From: Rhizobium leguminosarum
GTDB lineage: Bacteria > Pseudomonadota > Alphaproteobacteria > Rhizobiales > Rhizobiaceae
Direction: 5' to 3'
Length of the DNA stretch: 64,000 bases
Assembly (NCBI RefSeq): GCF_017876795.1
Contig: NZ_JAGIOR010000001.1
Location: forward strand, 2,320,501 to 2,384,500
Shown: positions 43,459 through 52,649 of the stretch, in pieces
Layout of the letters: every line of letters begins with the position of its first letter
Numbering within the stretch: the first letter of the stretch is position 1
The notes under the pieces: model-generated
Told to the model about the DNA's origin: nothing
What the model saw: only the letters and a program-made list of their open reading frames with translations
Databases searched by the model: none
Program-made: the position numbers and the translations under genes

Positions 43459-44157
43459 ATGCCTGTCATCACATTCGCAAATACCAAGGGCGGGGCCGGC
43501 AAGACGACCGCTGTTCTCCTGCTCGCCACCGAACTTGCCCGCAAGGGTTATCGCATCACCATTCTCGATGCCGATCCGCAGCACTGGATTTCGCGCTGGC
43601 ACGAAATATCGGGTCATGTGCCCAATATTTCGGTGATCGATTTCGTGACAACCGCTTCGCTGCCGCTGCATATCAGCGAGAACAAGCACAATACCGACTA
43701 TTTCATCGTCGACCTGCCGGGTGCGCGCAATCCGCTGCTCGCCACCGCCGTCGGCCTTTCCGATCATGTGCTGATCCCGATCCAGGGCTGTGCGATGGAT
43801 GCGCGCGGCGGCGCGCAGGTGCTTGAACTGCTGCAGTATCTGGACGAGAAGGCGGGCATCAAGATCGGCCATTCGGTGGTGCTGACCCGCGTCAACTCGA
43901 TGGTGACGACAAGGGCGCTGCAGGTCGTCAAGTCGCTGCTCAGCGAGCGGCATGTTCCGGTGCTGGATACCGCCATCATCGAACGCTCGGCCTTCCGCGA
44001 CATCTTCGACTGTGGCGGCACACTGCACACGATTGATCCCACACGCGTCAGCAATCTCGACAAGGCGCGTGAAAACGCCACCTGTTTCGCCGAGGAAATA
44101 ATGAGCAAGCTGCCGGTCAAGCTGACGGCGTCGACCCGCATGGCGACGGCGGCCTGA
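43459..44157 (+). CDS. Solitary ParA/MinD-family ATPase
   Basis: A 232-residue P-loop ATPase from ATG 43459, with CGAGGA upstream; a frame open from 43408 lacks a signal. The deviant Walker A is TKGGAGKTT with the signature first Lys, followed by DADPQ (A') and FIVDLPGA (Walker B). It is of the small VirC1/Soj-like kind that positions plasmids, chromosomes or protein complexes. There is no ParB partner or obvious parS next to it, so it is an orphan and may position cell-surface or cytoplasmic cargo. Own terminator downstream. Confidence 0.85.
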   Translation: MPVITFANTKGGAGKTTAVLLLATELARKGYRITILDADPQHWISRWHEISGHVPNISVIDFVTTASLPLHISENKHNTDYFIVDLPGARNPLLATAVGLSDHVLIPIQGCAMDARGGAQVLELLQYLDEKAGIKIGHSVVLTRVNSMVTTRALQVVKSLLSERHVPVLDTAIIERSAFRDIFDCGGTLHTIDPTRVSNLDKARENATCFAEEIMSKLPVKLTASTRMATAA

Positions 44158-44176
44158 ACATCCCCGTATGAAACGG

Positions 44177-44208
44177 AAAAGGCCGCCGGAGCGATCCGGC
44201 GGCCTTTT
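44177..44208. terminator. Bidirectional terminator between convergent genes
   Basis: AAAAGGCCGCCGGA (44177-44190) pairs with TCCGGCGGCCTTTT (44195-44208) over a 4-nt loop, with a T-run in each direction. Confidence 0.9.
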
Positions 44209-44227
44209 CACATTACTGCAATATGGC

Positions 44228-45628
44228 TCAGTCGACGAATTCGACCGTCACCCCTGGCTTGACCATCTTGGCAAGCTCGGTCGCATCCCAGTTGGTCAGG
44301 CGGATGCAGCCGTGGCTCTGGGTGCGGCCGATCTTGGAAGGCTCGGGTGTGCCGTGGATGCCGTAGGTCGGCTTCGACAGCGCCATCCAGACGGTGCCGA
44401 CCGGGCCGTTCGGGCCGGGCGGAATGTTGAGGATCTTGTCGTTGCCGGCCTGCTGGAAATTGATCTTCGGGTTATAGGTATAGCCGGGATTGAACGCGAC
44501 GCGCTCGACAGTCACGGTGCCTGACGGGGAGGGCGTGTCAGTGGAGCCGATCGATGCCGGGTAGGCGGCAATGAGATTGCCGGCGTCATCATAAGCAAAG
44601 ACCTGCTTGCGGCCCTTGTCGGCGATGATGCGGGCGACCTCGCCGCTCTTCGGCTCGCCCGGATTGACGACCTTGATAATCGTTCCGGCAACGGTGAAAT
44701 CCGCGCCGGGGTTCATTTCCTTGAGGAAGGCTTCATCCATGTGGAAGCGCTCGGCCAACATTTCGGTGGTCGAGGTAAAGGCGAGCGACGGCAGCATCGC
44801 CTTCTGCGAATAGTCTTCCGGGATCTGGGCGACGAAGGGGCCGGCGGCATCGGACGGGGTGATCGTGTAGCTGACGACCGGCAGGCCGCCGTTCATGCGC
44901 AGCTCTTCCAGAATGGCGTCGGTGTCGTTCGGGTCGAGTTTGGAGCCGGTCATCTGGTCATATGCATAGACCGACTTGGTGACGTTCGAGCCCATATGGC
45001 CGTCAATGACGCCGGGGGAGATGCCGGCGCGGTCGAGGAAGACCTGCAGCGCGACGATCTCTGGCTTCGATTTATTCTTCAGCGTGATGACGGGCTCATC
45101 CGGCGCGGCGCTCGGCGCGTCAGTGGGCGGGAGCTGCTGGTCGGGATCGATCGAGGCATAATCGTCGCCGGGCTGCGGATTGCCGATGCTGTTGTCCTCG
45201 GGATAGGGTTGACCGTCGAGCGGCTGGCGTTCGATCGCCGCATCGCGCGGAATACCGCCGGTGACCGCACCGCGCTCGGAATAACGCGTGTCGCCGGAGG
45301 CGTTGTCGTCGGCGTAATAGGGATCGTTGCCGTTCTGGTCGGCATAGACCTCGCGCGGACCGGGCCGTGGCGGATAGTAGCCGCGGGCGCGCATCTCGGT
45401 GGCGACGACATTGCCATAGGCATCGATCATCACGCGATTGCCGCTGCGGTCGCGGGCATAGATATAGCCGCGGGGGACATAGTCGAGAATTTCGCCGTTC
45501 GGCGTAACCAGCACGACATCGCTCTGCCGGCGGTCACGGAACTGCTGCGCGCCTGCCCCCGGTGCTGCAGCCGCGATGGCTGCCAGCACGGCCGCAAGCG
45601 AAAATGCCGACTTCAAAAAGCGATTCAC
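44228..45628 (-). CDS. L,D-transpeptidase (YkuD domain), exported
   Basis: A 466-residue secreted protein. The signal peptide is AFSLAAVLAAIAAAAPGAGA (cleavage near 28). A proline- and acidic-rich linker spans about 80-185. A peptidoglycan-binding-like helix set follows (VALQVFLDRAGISPGVIDGH). The C-terminal YkuD domain (about 325-466) has the catalytic HGTPEPSKIGRTQSHGCIRL, with Ser-His-Gly-Cys-Ile-Arg. It makes 3-3 crosslinks in peptidoglycan or attaches proteins to it in the periplasm. Rhizobiales rely heavily on such enzymes for polar growth. It stands alone between terminator and repeat. Confidence 0.92.
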   Translation of the reverse strand: MNRFLKSAFSLAAVLAAIAAAAPGAGAQQFRDRRQSDVVLVTPNGEILDYVPRGYIYARDRSGNRVMIDAYGNVVATEMRARGYYPPRPGPREVYADQNGNDPYYADDNASGDTRYSERGAVTGGIPRDAAIERQPLDGQPYPEDNSIGNPQPGDDYASIDPDQQLPPTDAPSAAPDEPVITLKNKSKPEIVALQVFLDRAGISPGVIDGHMGSNVTKSVYAYDQMTGSKLDPNDTDAILEELRMNGGLPVVSYTITPSDAAGPFVAQIPEDYSQKAMLPSLAFTSTTEMLAERFHMDEAFLKEMNPGADFTVAGTIIKVVNPGEPKSGEVARIIADKGRKQVFAYDDAGNLIAAYPASIGSTDTPSPSGTVTVERVAFNPGYTYNPKINFQQAGNDKILNIPPGPNGPVGTVWMALSKPTYGIHGTPEPSKIGRTQSHGCIRLTNWDATELAKMVKPGVTVEFVD

Positions 45629-45987
45629 GTCTCACACCTCGGAACTGTGACTGGCAGACACACACCTGCGAATTTTGACGCTAGTGTGGAATTTATGAAA
45701 CCGTGCTGAACAAAATATGAAAATCCCTAAGATTTCCTTTTACTCATAAACGTTTGCGTCTCTGTGTCAGTTCCGCAAAATCCATGGTTGCGGCAAAAAC
45801 ACAAGATGGGGACGGGGCCGATTGACGAATGACGGCGCAAAATCTAAAGCGTGTCGCGATCTTTCAGACTCGCTTGCCACGCTTTAGGTCTTTGATTCTA
45901 GCATGTCGTAATCGCAAAAACCGCTACACACTTTTGCGCGACATGCTCTTACGCTACGGCCGCCGACAACCTCCTGAGGAGACTGCG
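45629..45987. other. Intergenic region with a dispersed repeat
   Basis: Upstream halves serve the transpeptidase (minus) and DUF4432 (plus) genes. Bases 45846-45947 are a repeat copy. A frame open from 45829 runs through the repeat into the next gene but is not coding there. Confidence 0.55.
45846..45947. repeat. Dispersed 100-bp repeat, copy A
   Basis: AAAGCGTGTCGCGATCTTTC...CACTTTTGCGCGACATGCT. The ends are loosely inverted (GTCGCG / CGCGAC). Nearly the same sequence occurs at 57238-57364, and a partial copy at 43236-43302. Confidence 0.75.
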
Positions 45988-46827
45988 ATGATCGAATTTG
46001 CCGCCGCAAGCGGGCCGCGCCTGATGCTGGATGAAACATCGGTGCTGGATATCGGCGGATGCATCGTCGAAGGCGTCGACATCGCCCCGAAGCGCGCCAT
46101 TCCCGACGATGGCGATCCGCGAATCGATCACTCGCTCGAAGGTTTCCTGTTCACCTGCGGGCCTGACCATATCCGCCATCGCCAGCCGATCGCCGGCCGG
46201 TCCGACGGCAAGGTCTATCCGCTGCACGGATCGGCCTCCGGCCATGCGGCCAAGGTGCTGTGGACGAAGTACGAGAACGGCAATGCCGAATGCCGCGCCG
46301 ATATCGACATCACCACCGTCGAGGGGCTGCCGCAGCGCATCGAGCGGCTGTGGCGGATCGACGGGGCGACCGGCGAGGTGCAGCTCGAGGATCGGGTCGT
46401 CAATACGAGTGATCGCACGGTGCCGACCTTCCTGATGTACCACATGAACACCGGCGGCAAATGGCTGGACGAGGGCACGCGGCTTGAAGGCCGGATGCTG
46501 GAGAATGGCGGTTTCCCCTGGACATTCGGTGAGGAGCCGGGCGGCATTTTCTGCGTTCCGGCGGCGGCGACGGAGGAAGGCTTCGCGGAGATCCGGCTTG
46601 GACCCATTGCCGCGGTCGGCGGCAGGACGCTTCGTGTGCGCTTCCGCGCCGAAACGCTGCCCCATCTGCAGGTGTGGCGGAACCAGCAGGCGCCGGCCCA
46701 TATCATCGGCATCGAACCGGTCTCGCATCGCTGGGTGTCCCGCGACGAGCTCGAGGCGGCCGGTGAATTCAACATGCTGGCACCCGGCGAGAGCCGCAGC
46801 TATGCGCTGACCTTCGCCTTCCTCTGA
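45988..46827 (+). CDS. DUF4432 family protein (aldose-1-epimerase-like fold)
   Basis: A 279-residue protein from ATG 45988, with CTGAGGAGACTGCG upstream. The pattern fits DUF4432, a galactose-mutarotase-like fold: EGFLFTCGPDHIRHRQPIAG, YPLHGSASGHAAKV, YHMNTGGKWLDEG. The paired His and Arg residues in the first two blocks are likely ligands. It may epimerise or bind a sugar. It is followed by TIGR01244 and RidA genes, perhaps in one loose transcript; no clear pathway links them. Confidence 0.78.
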   Translation: MIEFAAASGPRLMLDETSVLDIGGCIVEGVDIAPKRAIPDDGDPRIDHSLEGFLFTCGPDHIRHRQPIAGRSDGKVYPLHGSASGHAAKVLWTKYENGNAECRADIDITTVEGLPQRIERLWRIDGATGEVQLEDRVVNTSDRTVPTFLMYHMNTGGKWLDEGTRLEGRMLENGGFPWTFGEEPGGIFCVPAAATEEGFAEIRLGPIAAVGGRTLRVRFRAETLPHLQVWRNQQAPAHIIGIEPVSHRWVSRDELEAAGEFNMLAPGESRSYALTFAFL

Positions 46828-46898
46828 GCGAAGTGTTGTTGACGCTCGCGGGCCTCCCGTCGTAGACCTTCAGCCCACGATTTTGAGGAGACAAGACA

Positions 46899-47237
46899 AT
46901 GGATATTCGCCAGATCGACGATGAATATTCGGTTTCGGGCCAGATCACGCTTGAAGAGCTCGACGAGATCAAGGCGCTGGGGTTCAAATCGATCGTCTGC
47001 CATCGCCCCGACCATGAGAGCCCCGACCAGACGTCGTTCTCGGTCATCGAGGCGCGCGCCAAAGAGCTTGGCCTCGATATCGCCCATGTGCCGGTTGGAC
47101 CGATGGGCGTGACCGAGGAAGCCGTGCAGGGCATGGTCGACGCGCTCGACGAATTCCCGCGGCCGATGCTCGGTTACTGCCGCTCGGGCGCACGCTCGAC
47201 GGCGATCTACCAGAAGACCCACCATATCCGTGGCTAG
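46899..47237 (+). CDS. TIGR01244/DUF442 family phosphatase-like protein
   Basis: A 112-residue domain of the TIGR01244 type, related to the beta-lactamase-hydrolase-like N-terminal domain and to tyrosine-phosphatase folds. Its signature loop is YCRSGARS (Cys 93 as possible nucleophile). IVCHRPDHESPDQTSFSVIE is the other conserved block. Family members have been tied to sulfide or sulfur transfer. Here it stands as a single domain with GAGGAGACAAGACA before the ATG. Confidence 0.85.
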   Translation: MDIRQIDDEYSVSGQITLEELDEIKALGFKSIVCHRPDHESPDQTSFSVIEARAKELGLDIAHVPVGPMGVTEEAVQGMVDALDEFPRPMLGYCRSGARSTAIYQKTHHIRG

Positions 47238-47322
47238 CCCCGTTAGCTGAGCCCGTTCCGGGCGCCGGATTCTCCGGCGCTGCAGCGCAGCGCCGCCACC
47301 TTCGATCACTCAGGAGACTATG

Positions 47323-47667
47323 ATGAGCATTAAGCGTATCGACGTCGGCGCGCGCATGAGCGGCGCCGTCATTCACGGCAATACTGTCTATCTCGCAGGC
47401 CAGGTCGGTGAGGGCGAAAGCGTCACGGATCAGTGCAAGTCTTCGCTTGCCGAAGTCGACCGCCTGCTGACTGCTGCCGGCAGCAACAAGTCGAAGATCC
47501 TGCAGACGATCATCTATCTCTCCGACATCGCCGATTTCGCCGAGATGAACGCGGTCTGGCAAGGCTGGATCGATCCGGCAAATCCGCCGGCCCGCGCCAC
47601 CAGCGAAGCCAAGCTCGCTGCGCCGAAATACAAGGTCGAGTTCATCGTCACGGCCGCGGTAGACTGA
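47323..47667 (+). CDS. RidA family protein (reactive imine deaminase-like)
   Basis: A 114-residue RidA/YjgF-type protein; ATG 47320 would add one Met, but CAGGAGA spacing favours 47323. The family proteins form trimers that hydrolyse 2-aminoacrylate and similar imines. Visible are GNTVYLAGQVGEG, SSLAEVDRLLTAAGSNKSKI, and the conserved PPARATSEAKLA with the catalytic Arg region. This copy may belong to one of the non-archetypal Rid groups, since the terminal Glu motif is less standard. Confidence 0.88.
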   Translation: MSIKRIDVGARMSGAVIHGNTVYLAGQVGEGESVTDQCKSSLAEVDRLLTAAGSNKSKILQTIIYLSDIADFAEMNAVWQGWIDPANPPARATSEAKLAAPKYKVEFIVTAAVD

Positions 47668-47689
47668 GGTCACCGCGGGATTGTGCGTG

Positions 47690-47718
47690 AAAGCCGGTGG
47701 GAGACTTACCGGCTTTTT
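47690..47718. terminator. Terminator between ridA-type gene and TPP-enzyme gene
   Basis: AAAGCCGGT (47690-47698) pairs with ACCGGCTTT (47708-47716) over 9 nt, followed by TT. The last bases overlap the stop of the convergent TPP-enzyme gene. Confidence 0.75.
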
Positions 47719-49364
47719 GTTTGCGCGATTTCCGAGAGTGTGCGCGTCGGCGTGATCGCCTCGGGATCGAGTTTGATCTCGATGATCGCCGGCTTGCCGC
47801 TGGCGCGCGCCCGCTCGAAGGCTGGGCCGAATTCCGCCGTTTGTTCCACCGTCTCGCCGTGCCCGCCATAGGCGCGGGCAAGGGCTGCGAAGTCGGGATT
47901 GGTCAGGTCGGTGCTGCTGACGCGGCCGGGATACTCGCGTTCCTGATGCATACGGATCGTGCCGTAGATACCGTTGTTGACGACGACCGCGATGATCGCC
48001 AGGCCGTAGCGGATGGCGGTGGCGAATTCCTGGCCGTGCATCAGGAAACAGCCATCGCCGGCAAAGCAGATGACCTCTCGCTCGGGAAAGAGCCGCTTGG
48101 CAGCGACGGCGGCCGGCAGGCCGTAACCCATCGAGCCGGAGGTGGGGGCGGCTTGGGTGTTGAAGCGGCGAAAACGATGGAAACGGTGCACCCAGGTGGC
48201 ATAGTTGCCGGCGCCATTGGTGATGATCGTTTCCGGCCCGGTATTGGCCTCCAGCCACTCCATGATCGGCCCCATTTGAACCGGGCCAGGACCTGTCGCT
48301 GGCGGCTTCGACCAGGAAAGATAGGCCTGATGCATACGCCTCGTGCGCTCGGCCCAGTGCGGCTCGGCCGGCGCTTCCAGATCGGCGAGCGTTGCGACGA
48401 AATCGGCGGGCGCCGCGCAGATGGCAAGATCCGGGCGATAGATTCGGCCAAGTTCGGATGCGTCAGGATAGATGTGCACCAGCGATTGCTGGGGGTACGG
48501 GATGTCGATCAGCGTATAGGACGAAGACGGCATTTCCGACATGCGGGCGCCGAGCAGGATCAGCAGGTCGCTCTCCTTGATCTCCTTCGCCAGCACCGGA
48601 TTGATGCCGATGCCGACATCGCCGGCATAGCAGGGATGGAGATGATCAAACAGCATCTGCCGGCGGAAGGAGCAGCCGACCGGCAGTTGGAAACGCTCGG
48701 CAAAGCTTGCAAAGTCGGCGATGGCGTCGGCATCCCAGCGCGTGCCGCCAAGGATCACCATCGGCCGTTCCGCCTTCAGCAGTCTCACATAGAGATCGTC
48801 GATCTGGCTGCGGCCGGGATGCGCCTCGACGCTGACATAGTGCTTCGCGCGGGGTGCCTCGACCTCGTCGCGCAGCATGTCCTCCGGCAGCGTCAGCACG
48901 ACAGGGCCGGGCCGGCCCGAGGTTGCGACCGCAAAGGCGCGGGTGACGAATTCCGGAATGCGGGCGGCATCGTCGATCTCGCCCACCCATTTGGCGAATT
49001 CGGTGAAGGCGCGGCGGAACTCGACCTCCTGGAAGGCCTCGCGCTCGCGTGCTTCGCGTTGCACCTGGCCGATGAAGAGGATCATCGGGATCGAATCCTG
49101 CTTGGCGATATGCAGGCCGGCGGAGGCGTTGGTGGCGCCGGGGCCGCGGGTCACCATGCAGATGCCGGGTTCGCCAGTCAGCCTGCCCCAGCAATCCGCC
49201 ATCATCGCCGCCCCGCCCTCCTGGCGGCAGACGACGACGTCGATCTCGCTATCGCGCAGTGCGTCGAGCACGGCGAGAAAACTCTCACCGGGCACGCAGG
49301 AGAGACGCTTGACGCCGTTCGCCTTCAGCGCCTCGACGATCAGTTGTCCGCCCGTCTTTTTCAT
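47706..49364 (-). CDS. Thiamine-diphosphate enzyme, acetolactate synthase-like
   Basis: A 552-residue TPP enzyme from ATG 49364, with AGAGGACATTGTC upstream. The three-domain layout of the ALS/POX family is present: N-terminal PYR domain with the activating Glu in CVPGESFLAVLDAL; central domain with ILLGARMSEM; C-terminal TPP domain with the GDG...N motif (AGDGCFLMHGQEF to AVVVNN). It is not coupled to a small subunit, so it is not a true biosynthetic ALS. It sits 13 bases after a CoA-transferase gene; together they could act on an acyl-CoA such as oxalyl- or 2-hydroxyacyl-CoA, which is inference. Confidence 0.86.
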   Translation of the reverse strand: MKKTGGQLIVEALKANGVKRLSCVPGESFLAVLDALRDSEIDVVVCRQEGGAAMMADCWGRLTGEPGICMVTRGPGATNASAGLHIAKQDSIPMILFIGQVQREAREREAFQEVEFRRAFTEFAKWVGEIDDAARIPEFVTRAFAVATSGRPGPVVLTLPEDMLRDEVEAPRAKHYVSVEAHPGRSQIDDLYVRLLKAERPMVILGGTRWDADAIADFASFAERFQLPVGCSFRRQMLFDHLHPCYAGDVGIGINPVLAKEIKESDLLILLGARMSEMPSSSYTLIDIPYPQQSLVHIYPDASELGRIYRPDLAICAAPADFVATLADLEAPAEPHWAERTRRMHQAYLSWSKPPATGPGPVQMGPIMEWLEANTGPETIITNGAGNYATWVHRFHRFRRFNTQAAPTSGSMGYGLPAAVAAKRLFPEREVICFAGDGCFLMHGQEFATAIRYGLAIIAVVVNNGIYGTIRMHQEREYPGRVSSTDLTNPDFAALARAYGGHGETVEQTAEFGPAFERARASGKPAIIEIKLDPEAITPTRTLSEIAQTKSR

Positions 49365-49377
49365 GACAATGTCCTCT

Positions 49378-50571
49378 TCATGACGATGCCTTCCTCTCGC
49401 GCTCGGCGAGTTCCGCCAGAATTTCTTCGCTGTGTTCGCCGAGACGCGGGCTCGGCCTGATGTAAGACAACGGCGTTTCCGACAGCACCACCGGCGTCCT
49501 GACCCCGGGGATGACGGTGCCGGCGGTATCCGCAAGGTCAATGCGCAGGCCGCGGGCCTGCACCTGCGGATCGGCGAACATCTCTTCGATCGTGTTGATC
49601 GAGCCGGCGGGAACCGCATTCTCCTCGCAGGCCTTCAGCAGGTCCGCCTTCCGCCATTTCAGGGTCTCGGTCGAGATGAGGCTGCGCACCTCGCCGCGAT
49701 TGGCGACGCGGGCCTTGTTGGTGGCGAAACGCTCGTCGCCGGCGATGGCGTCAAGACCGAGGATGGTGCAGAGGCGACGGAACTGGCTGTCGTTGCCGAC
49801 CGCCAGAATGAGATAGCTGTCCGCCGTCGGCACGACCTCATAGGGTGAGATATTCGGATGGGCATTGCCGAGGCGGGTGGGTGCGGCGCCGGAGACCAGG
49901 TAATTCATGTTCTGATTGGCGAGCACGGCCGATTGCACATCGAGCAGCGCCATGTCGACGAGCTGGCCTTCGCCTGATTTGAGCGCGTGGATGAGGGCAG
50001 CCTCGATTGCCGAGACGGCATAGATGCCGGTGAAGATATCGGCGATGGCAACGCCTGCCTTCATCGGCTGGCCGTCCGGCTCGCCGGTGATCGACATGAA
50101 ACCGGACATGCCCTGGACGATGTAATCGTAGCCCGCGAGGCTGGCATAGGGGCCGGTCTGGCCGAAGCCAGTGATCGAGCAATAGACGAGTTTCGGGTTC
50201 ACCTGGCGCAGGCTGTCGTAATCGAGCCCGTATTTGACGAGGCCGCCGAGCTTGAAATTCTCGATCACCACATCGGCGGTGGCGACAAGGCGGCGGACGA
50301 GATCCTGACCTTCGGGGCTCTTCAGATCAGCAGTAATGGAGCGCTTGCCGCGATTGGCGGCGTGGTAATAGGCGGCCGAGAGGTTTTCGCCATCGGCACC
50401 CTCGACGAAGGGTGGCCCCCATTGGCGCGTCTCGTCGCCGCCGTCGGGATTTTCGACCTTGATGACGTCGGCGCCGAGATCGGCGAGCATCTGTCCCGCC
50501 CAGGGACCGGCAAGCACGCGGGCAAGCTCGATCACCCTGATGCCGGCAAGCGGCGGCTTTTTCGTCGTCAT
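49378..50571 (-). CDS. CaiB/BaiF family (class III) CoA-transferase
   Basis: A 397-residue class III CoA-transferase from ATG 50571, with GAGGGAAT upstream. Family marks are the first block LAGIRVIELARVLAGPWAGQ, ADVIKVENPDGGDETR, the catalytic Asp in ASLAGYDYIVQGMSG, and SGEGQLVDMALLD. It swaps CoA between two carboxylic acids. The following TPP-enzyme gene could act on its product. The partner acids cannot be read from sequence. Confidence 0.9.
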   Translation of the reverse strand: MTTKKPPLAGIRVIELARVLAGPWAGQMLADLGADVIKVENPDGGDETRQWGPPFVEGADGENLSAAYYHAANRGKRSITADLKSPEGQDLVRRLVATADVVIENFKLGGLVKYGLDYDSLRQVNPKLVYCSITGFGQTGPYASLAGYDYIVQGMSGFMSITGEPDGQPMKAGVAIADIFTGIYAVSAIEAALIHALKSGEGQLVDMALLDVQSAVLANQNMNYLVSGAAPTRLGNAHPNISPYEVVPTADSYLILAVGNDSQFRRLCTILGLDAIAGDERFATNKARVANRGEVRSLISTETLKWRKADLLKACEENAVPAGSINTIEEMFADPQVQARGLRIDLADTAGTVIPGVRTPVVLSETPLSYIRPSPRLGEHSEEILAELAERERKASS

Positions 50572-50587
50572 ATTCCCTCGTCCGTTT

Positions 50588-51544
50588 CTACGGCGCCAGT
50601 GTCGCCTCAGATGTATCGGATACAGGCTTTGAAGCAAAGCGGCGCTCGCGCCAGAGGATGTAGAAGCCCGATGCCATGATGATCATGATGCCGAGCCATT
50701 TGACCGCATTCGGAAAGTCGCCGAAAACCAGCCAGGCGAAGATGGTCGCCGAGACGATTTCGAAATATTGCAGCGGCGCCAGCGTCGAGGCCGGTGCTGC
50801 ACGAAAGGCATAGACGCCGAAGATGCCGGCTATCGCGGCCATGGCGCCGACGCCGGCGAGGTAGAACCATGCGCTGCCTTCAGGCATGACGGGGTCGAAG
50901 AGATCGGAACCGCTTCCTTCGCCTGCGAAAAGCAGGATGGCGCAGAAGAGCAGGCCCCAGATGCCCATCTGGAACTGCATCGCCCAGGGATCTTCCCGGT
51001 GCGAGAGGACGCGGGTCATCAGTACGAAGATCGCGATGCAGAGCGCGCTGAGGACGGGCAGGAGGGCGACGTAGCCGACTTCGCTGAAACTCGGCTGGAT
51101 GATCAGCATCGCCCCGAAGAAGCCGACGCCGCAGGCGGTATAGCGCCGCCAGCCGATCGTTTCCTTCAGGACAATGCCGCCGAGGATGGTCAGCATGATC
51201 GGCTCGACGAAGAAGATCGCAATCGCGTCTGCGACCGCCATGTATTTCAGCGTGGTGACGAATGAGATCATCGAGACCGTGATGATTAAGCCGCGGATGG
51301 CATGGAACAGGCTCTGGCGCCAGGAGAAGTCGCTAAAGCTGCGCCGCCATATGACGATCGGCAGCATGCAGAGCGCCTGCACGGCAAAGCGGCCGGCGGT
51401 GATCTCGGCAGAGGGGATCGTGACGACGGCAAGCTTGGCGAAGATGTCGATGAGCGGTGAGACCATCACCGAAAGAAACATCAGCGCAAGCCCTGTGGTC
51501 ACGTCGGAGGCTGAGGAAACAGGGCGGGCGGAGGTGCTACTCAT
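50588..51544 (-). CDS. EamA/DMT family transporter
   Basis: A 318-residue inner-membrane protein with ten predicted segments in two EamA repeats (first repeat about 20-150, second about 160-300). The start ATG 51544 is chosen over the open frame to 51589. Such carriers export or import small metabolites. It lies in a same-strand run with the CoA-transferase and a lipase-like gene, with gaps of 16-17 bases, so an operon is likely. Confidence 0.88.
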   Translation of the reverse strand: MSSTSARPVSSASDVTTGLALMFLSVMVSPLIDIFAKLAVVTIPSAEITAGRFAVQALCMLPIVIWRRSFSDFSWRQSLFHAIRGLIITVSMISFVTTLKYMAVADAIAIFFVEPIMLTILGGIVLKETIGWRRYTACGVGFFGAMLIIQPSFSEVGYVALLPVLSALCIAIFVLMTRVLSHREDPWAMQFQMGIWGLLFCAILLFAGEGSGSDLFDPVMPEGSAWFYLAGVGAMAAIAGIFGVYAFRAAPASTLAPLQYFEIVSATIFAWLVFGDFPNAVKWLGIMIIMASGFYILWRERRFASKPVSDTSEATLAP

Positions 51545-51561
51545 GATGAAATCTCTCTGGC

Positions 51562-52491
51562 TCAGGATTTTGCGACGGCCTCGTCGCACCAGTCCGCGAA
51601 GGCTGCGGTTGCCGCATGCGCGCCGATCTCGTTCAGCGTTTCGTGCCGCGTGTCCTGATATATCTCAGTGCTGATACGAGAGAAGCCCCGGGCTTTCAAA
51701 TGGTTTGATAGCCAGACGATCGCTTTTCCACGCTCCGTGGCCGGGTCCTCTCCGCCACCGACCAGATGGATCGGCATATCCCGCGGCAGCCGGTCGAGAT
51801 GGGGCTTTCGCGGCGCACGAAAAGTCAGCTCGAAGAGGTCGAGCCAGAGCGAGACCGAAGCGTCGAAGCCGCAGAGCGGATCGGCGATATATTTGTCGAC
51901 TTCATCGGGAAGACGCGACAGCCAGTCGAACTCGGTGCGGCGGCCCGGAATCGATTTTCCCCAGGCGCCGAAGGTGAGCTTCGGTAAGAGATGGCTCGGC
52001 ACGTCGGAGCCCTTCAGCATCCGCTCGGCAAGCAGGATCGCCTGCGCGGCGCGGCCGGCAAGACCGACGGCGAAATTCGAATTCCAGACGGCGACGGCGT
52101 CGAAATCGACAGGCGCCCTGACTGCGGCATTGAGGGCGATCAGGCCGCCCATCGAATGGCCGACGAGGATCACCGGCAGGCCGGGATGGCGCAAGGCCGC
52201 GTGAGCGCGCATGGCGATGACGTCGCCGATCACTCTGTCGACGCCGTCCCGCCGGGCGAAGCGGCCGATCGGCGCGTCGGGGGCCGTCGTCTCGCCGTGG
52301 CCGCGGTGGTCATGGGCATAGACTTGATAGCCGCGCGCCGCCATCGCCTCGGCAAAAGCGCGATAGCGTTTCGAATGTTCGGCGAGGCCGTGCGACACCA
52401 ACAGGATGCCGCGCGCTGGGCCGGCGGCCTCGGCATGGTGATAGGCGAGCGACGCCCCCGGCACGGTGAGCTTTTGCGTTTCAGAAAACAT
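51562..52491 (-). CDS. Alpha/beta hydrolase, monoacylglycerol-lipase-like (lysophospholipase)
   Basis: A 309-residue hydrolase of the Hydrolase_4 type. The nucleophile elbow is VGHSMGG (Ser near 115), with the oxyanion strand ILLVSHGLAEHSKRY and the acid/His region VGGGEDPATE and YQDTRHETLNE. No signal peptide is seen, so it acts in the cytoplasm or at the inner face of the membrane. It is the first gene of a four-gene minus-strand run leading to the TPP enzyme. Confidence 0.9.
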   Translation of the reverse strand: MFSETQKLTVPGASLAYHHAEAAGPARGILLVSHGLAEHSKRYRAFAEAMAARGYQVYAHDHRGHGETTAPDAPIGRFARRDGVDRVIGDVIAMRAHAALRHPGLPVILVGHSMGGLIALNAAVRAPVDFDAVAVWNSNFAVGLAGRAAQAILLAERMLKGSDVPSHLLPKLTFGAWGKSIPGRRTEFDWLSRLPDEVDKYIADPLCGFDASVSLWLDLFELTFRAPRKPHLDRLPRDMPIHLVGGGEDPATERGKAIVWLSNHLKARGFSRISTEIYQDTRHETLNEIGAHAATAAFADWCDEAVAKS

Positions 52492-52649
52492 CTGGATCCT
52501 CCTTGCGGGAACAGACCAGATCGCCGGGCAAATGCAACACCGAGCCTTGACTTATCCGATAACAAAATGCGGGAACGCTACGATTCAGGGTTGCGGGCTT
52601 TCGATCTTCGTGCTTATTTGTTCCTGTATTGTTCTATTTGGGGGTTGAA

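Noticed and set aside
47706..49364. Biosynthetic acetolactate synthase IlvB
   Set aside because: No small-subunit gene or other ilv gene nearby; the CoA-transferase neighbour argues for another substrate.
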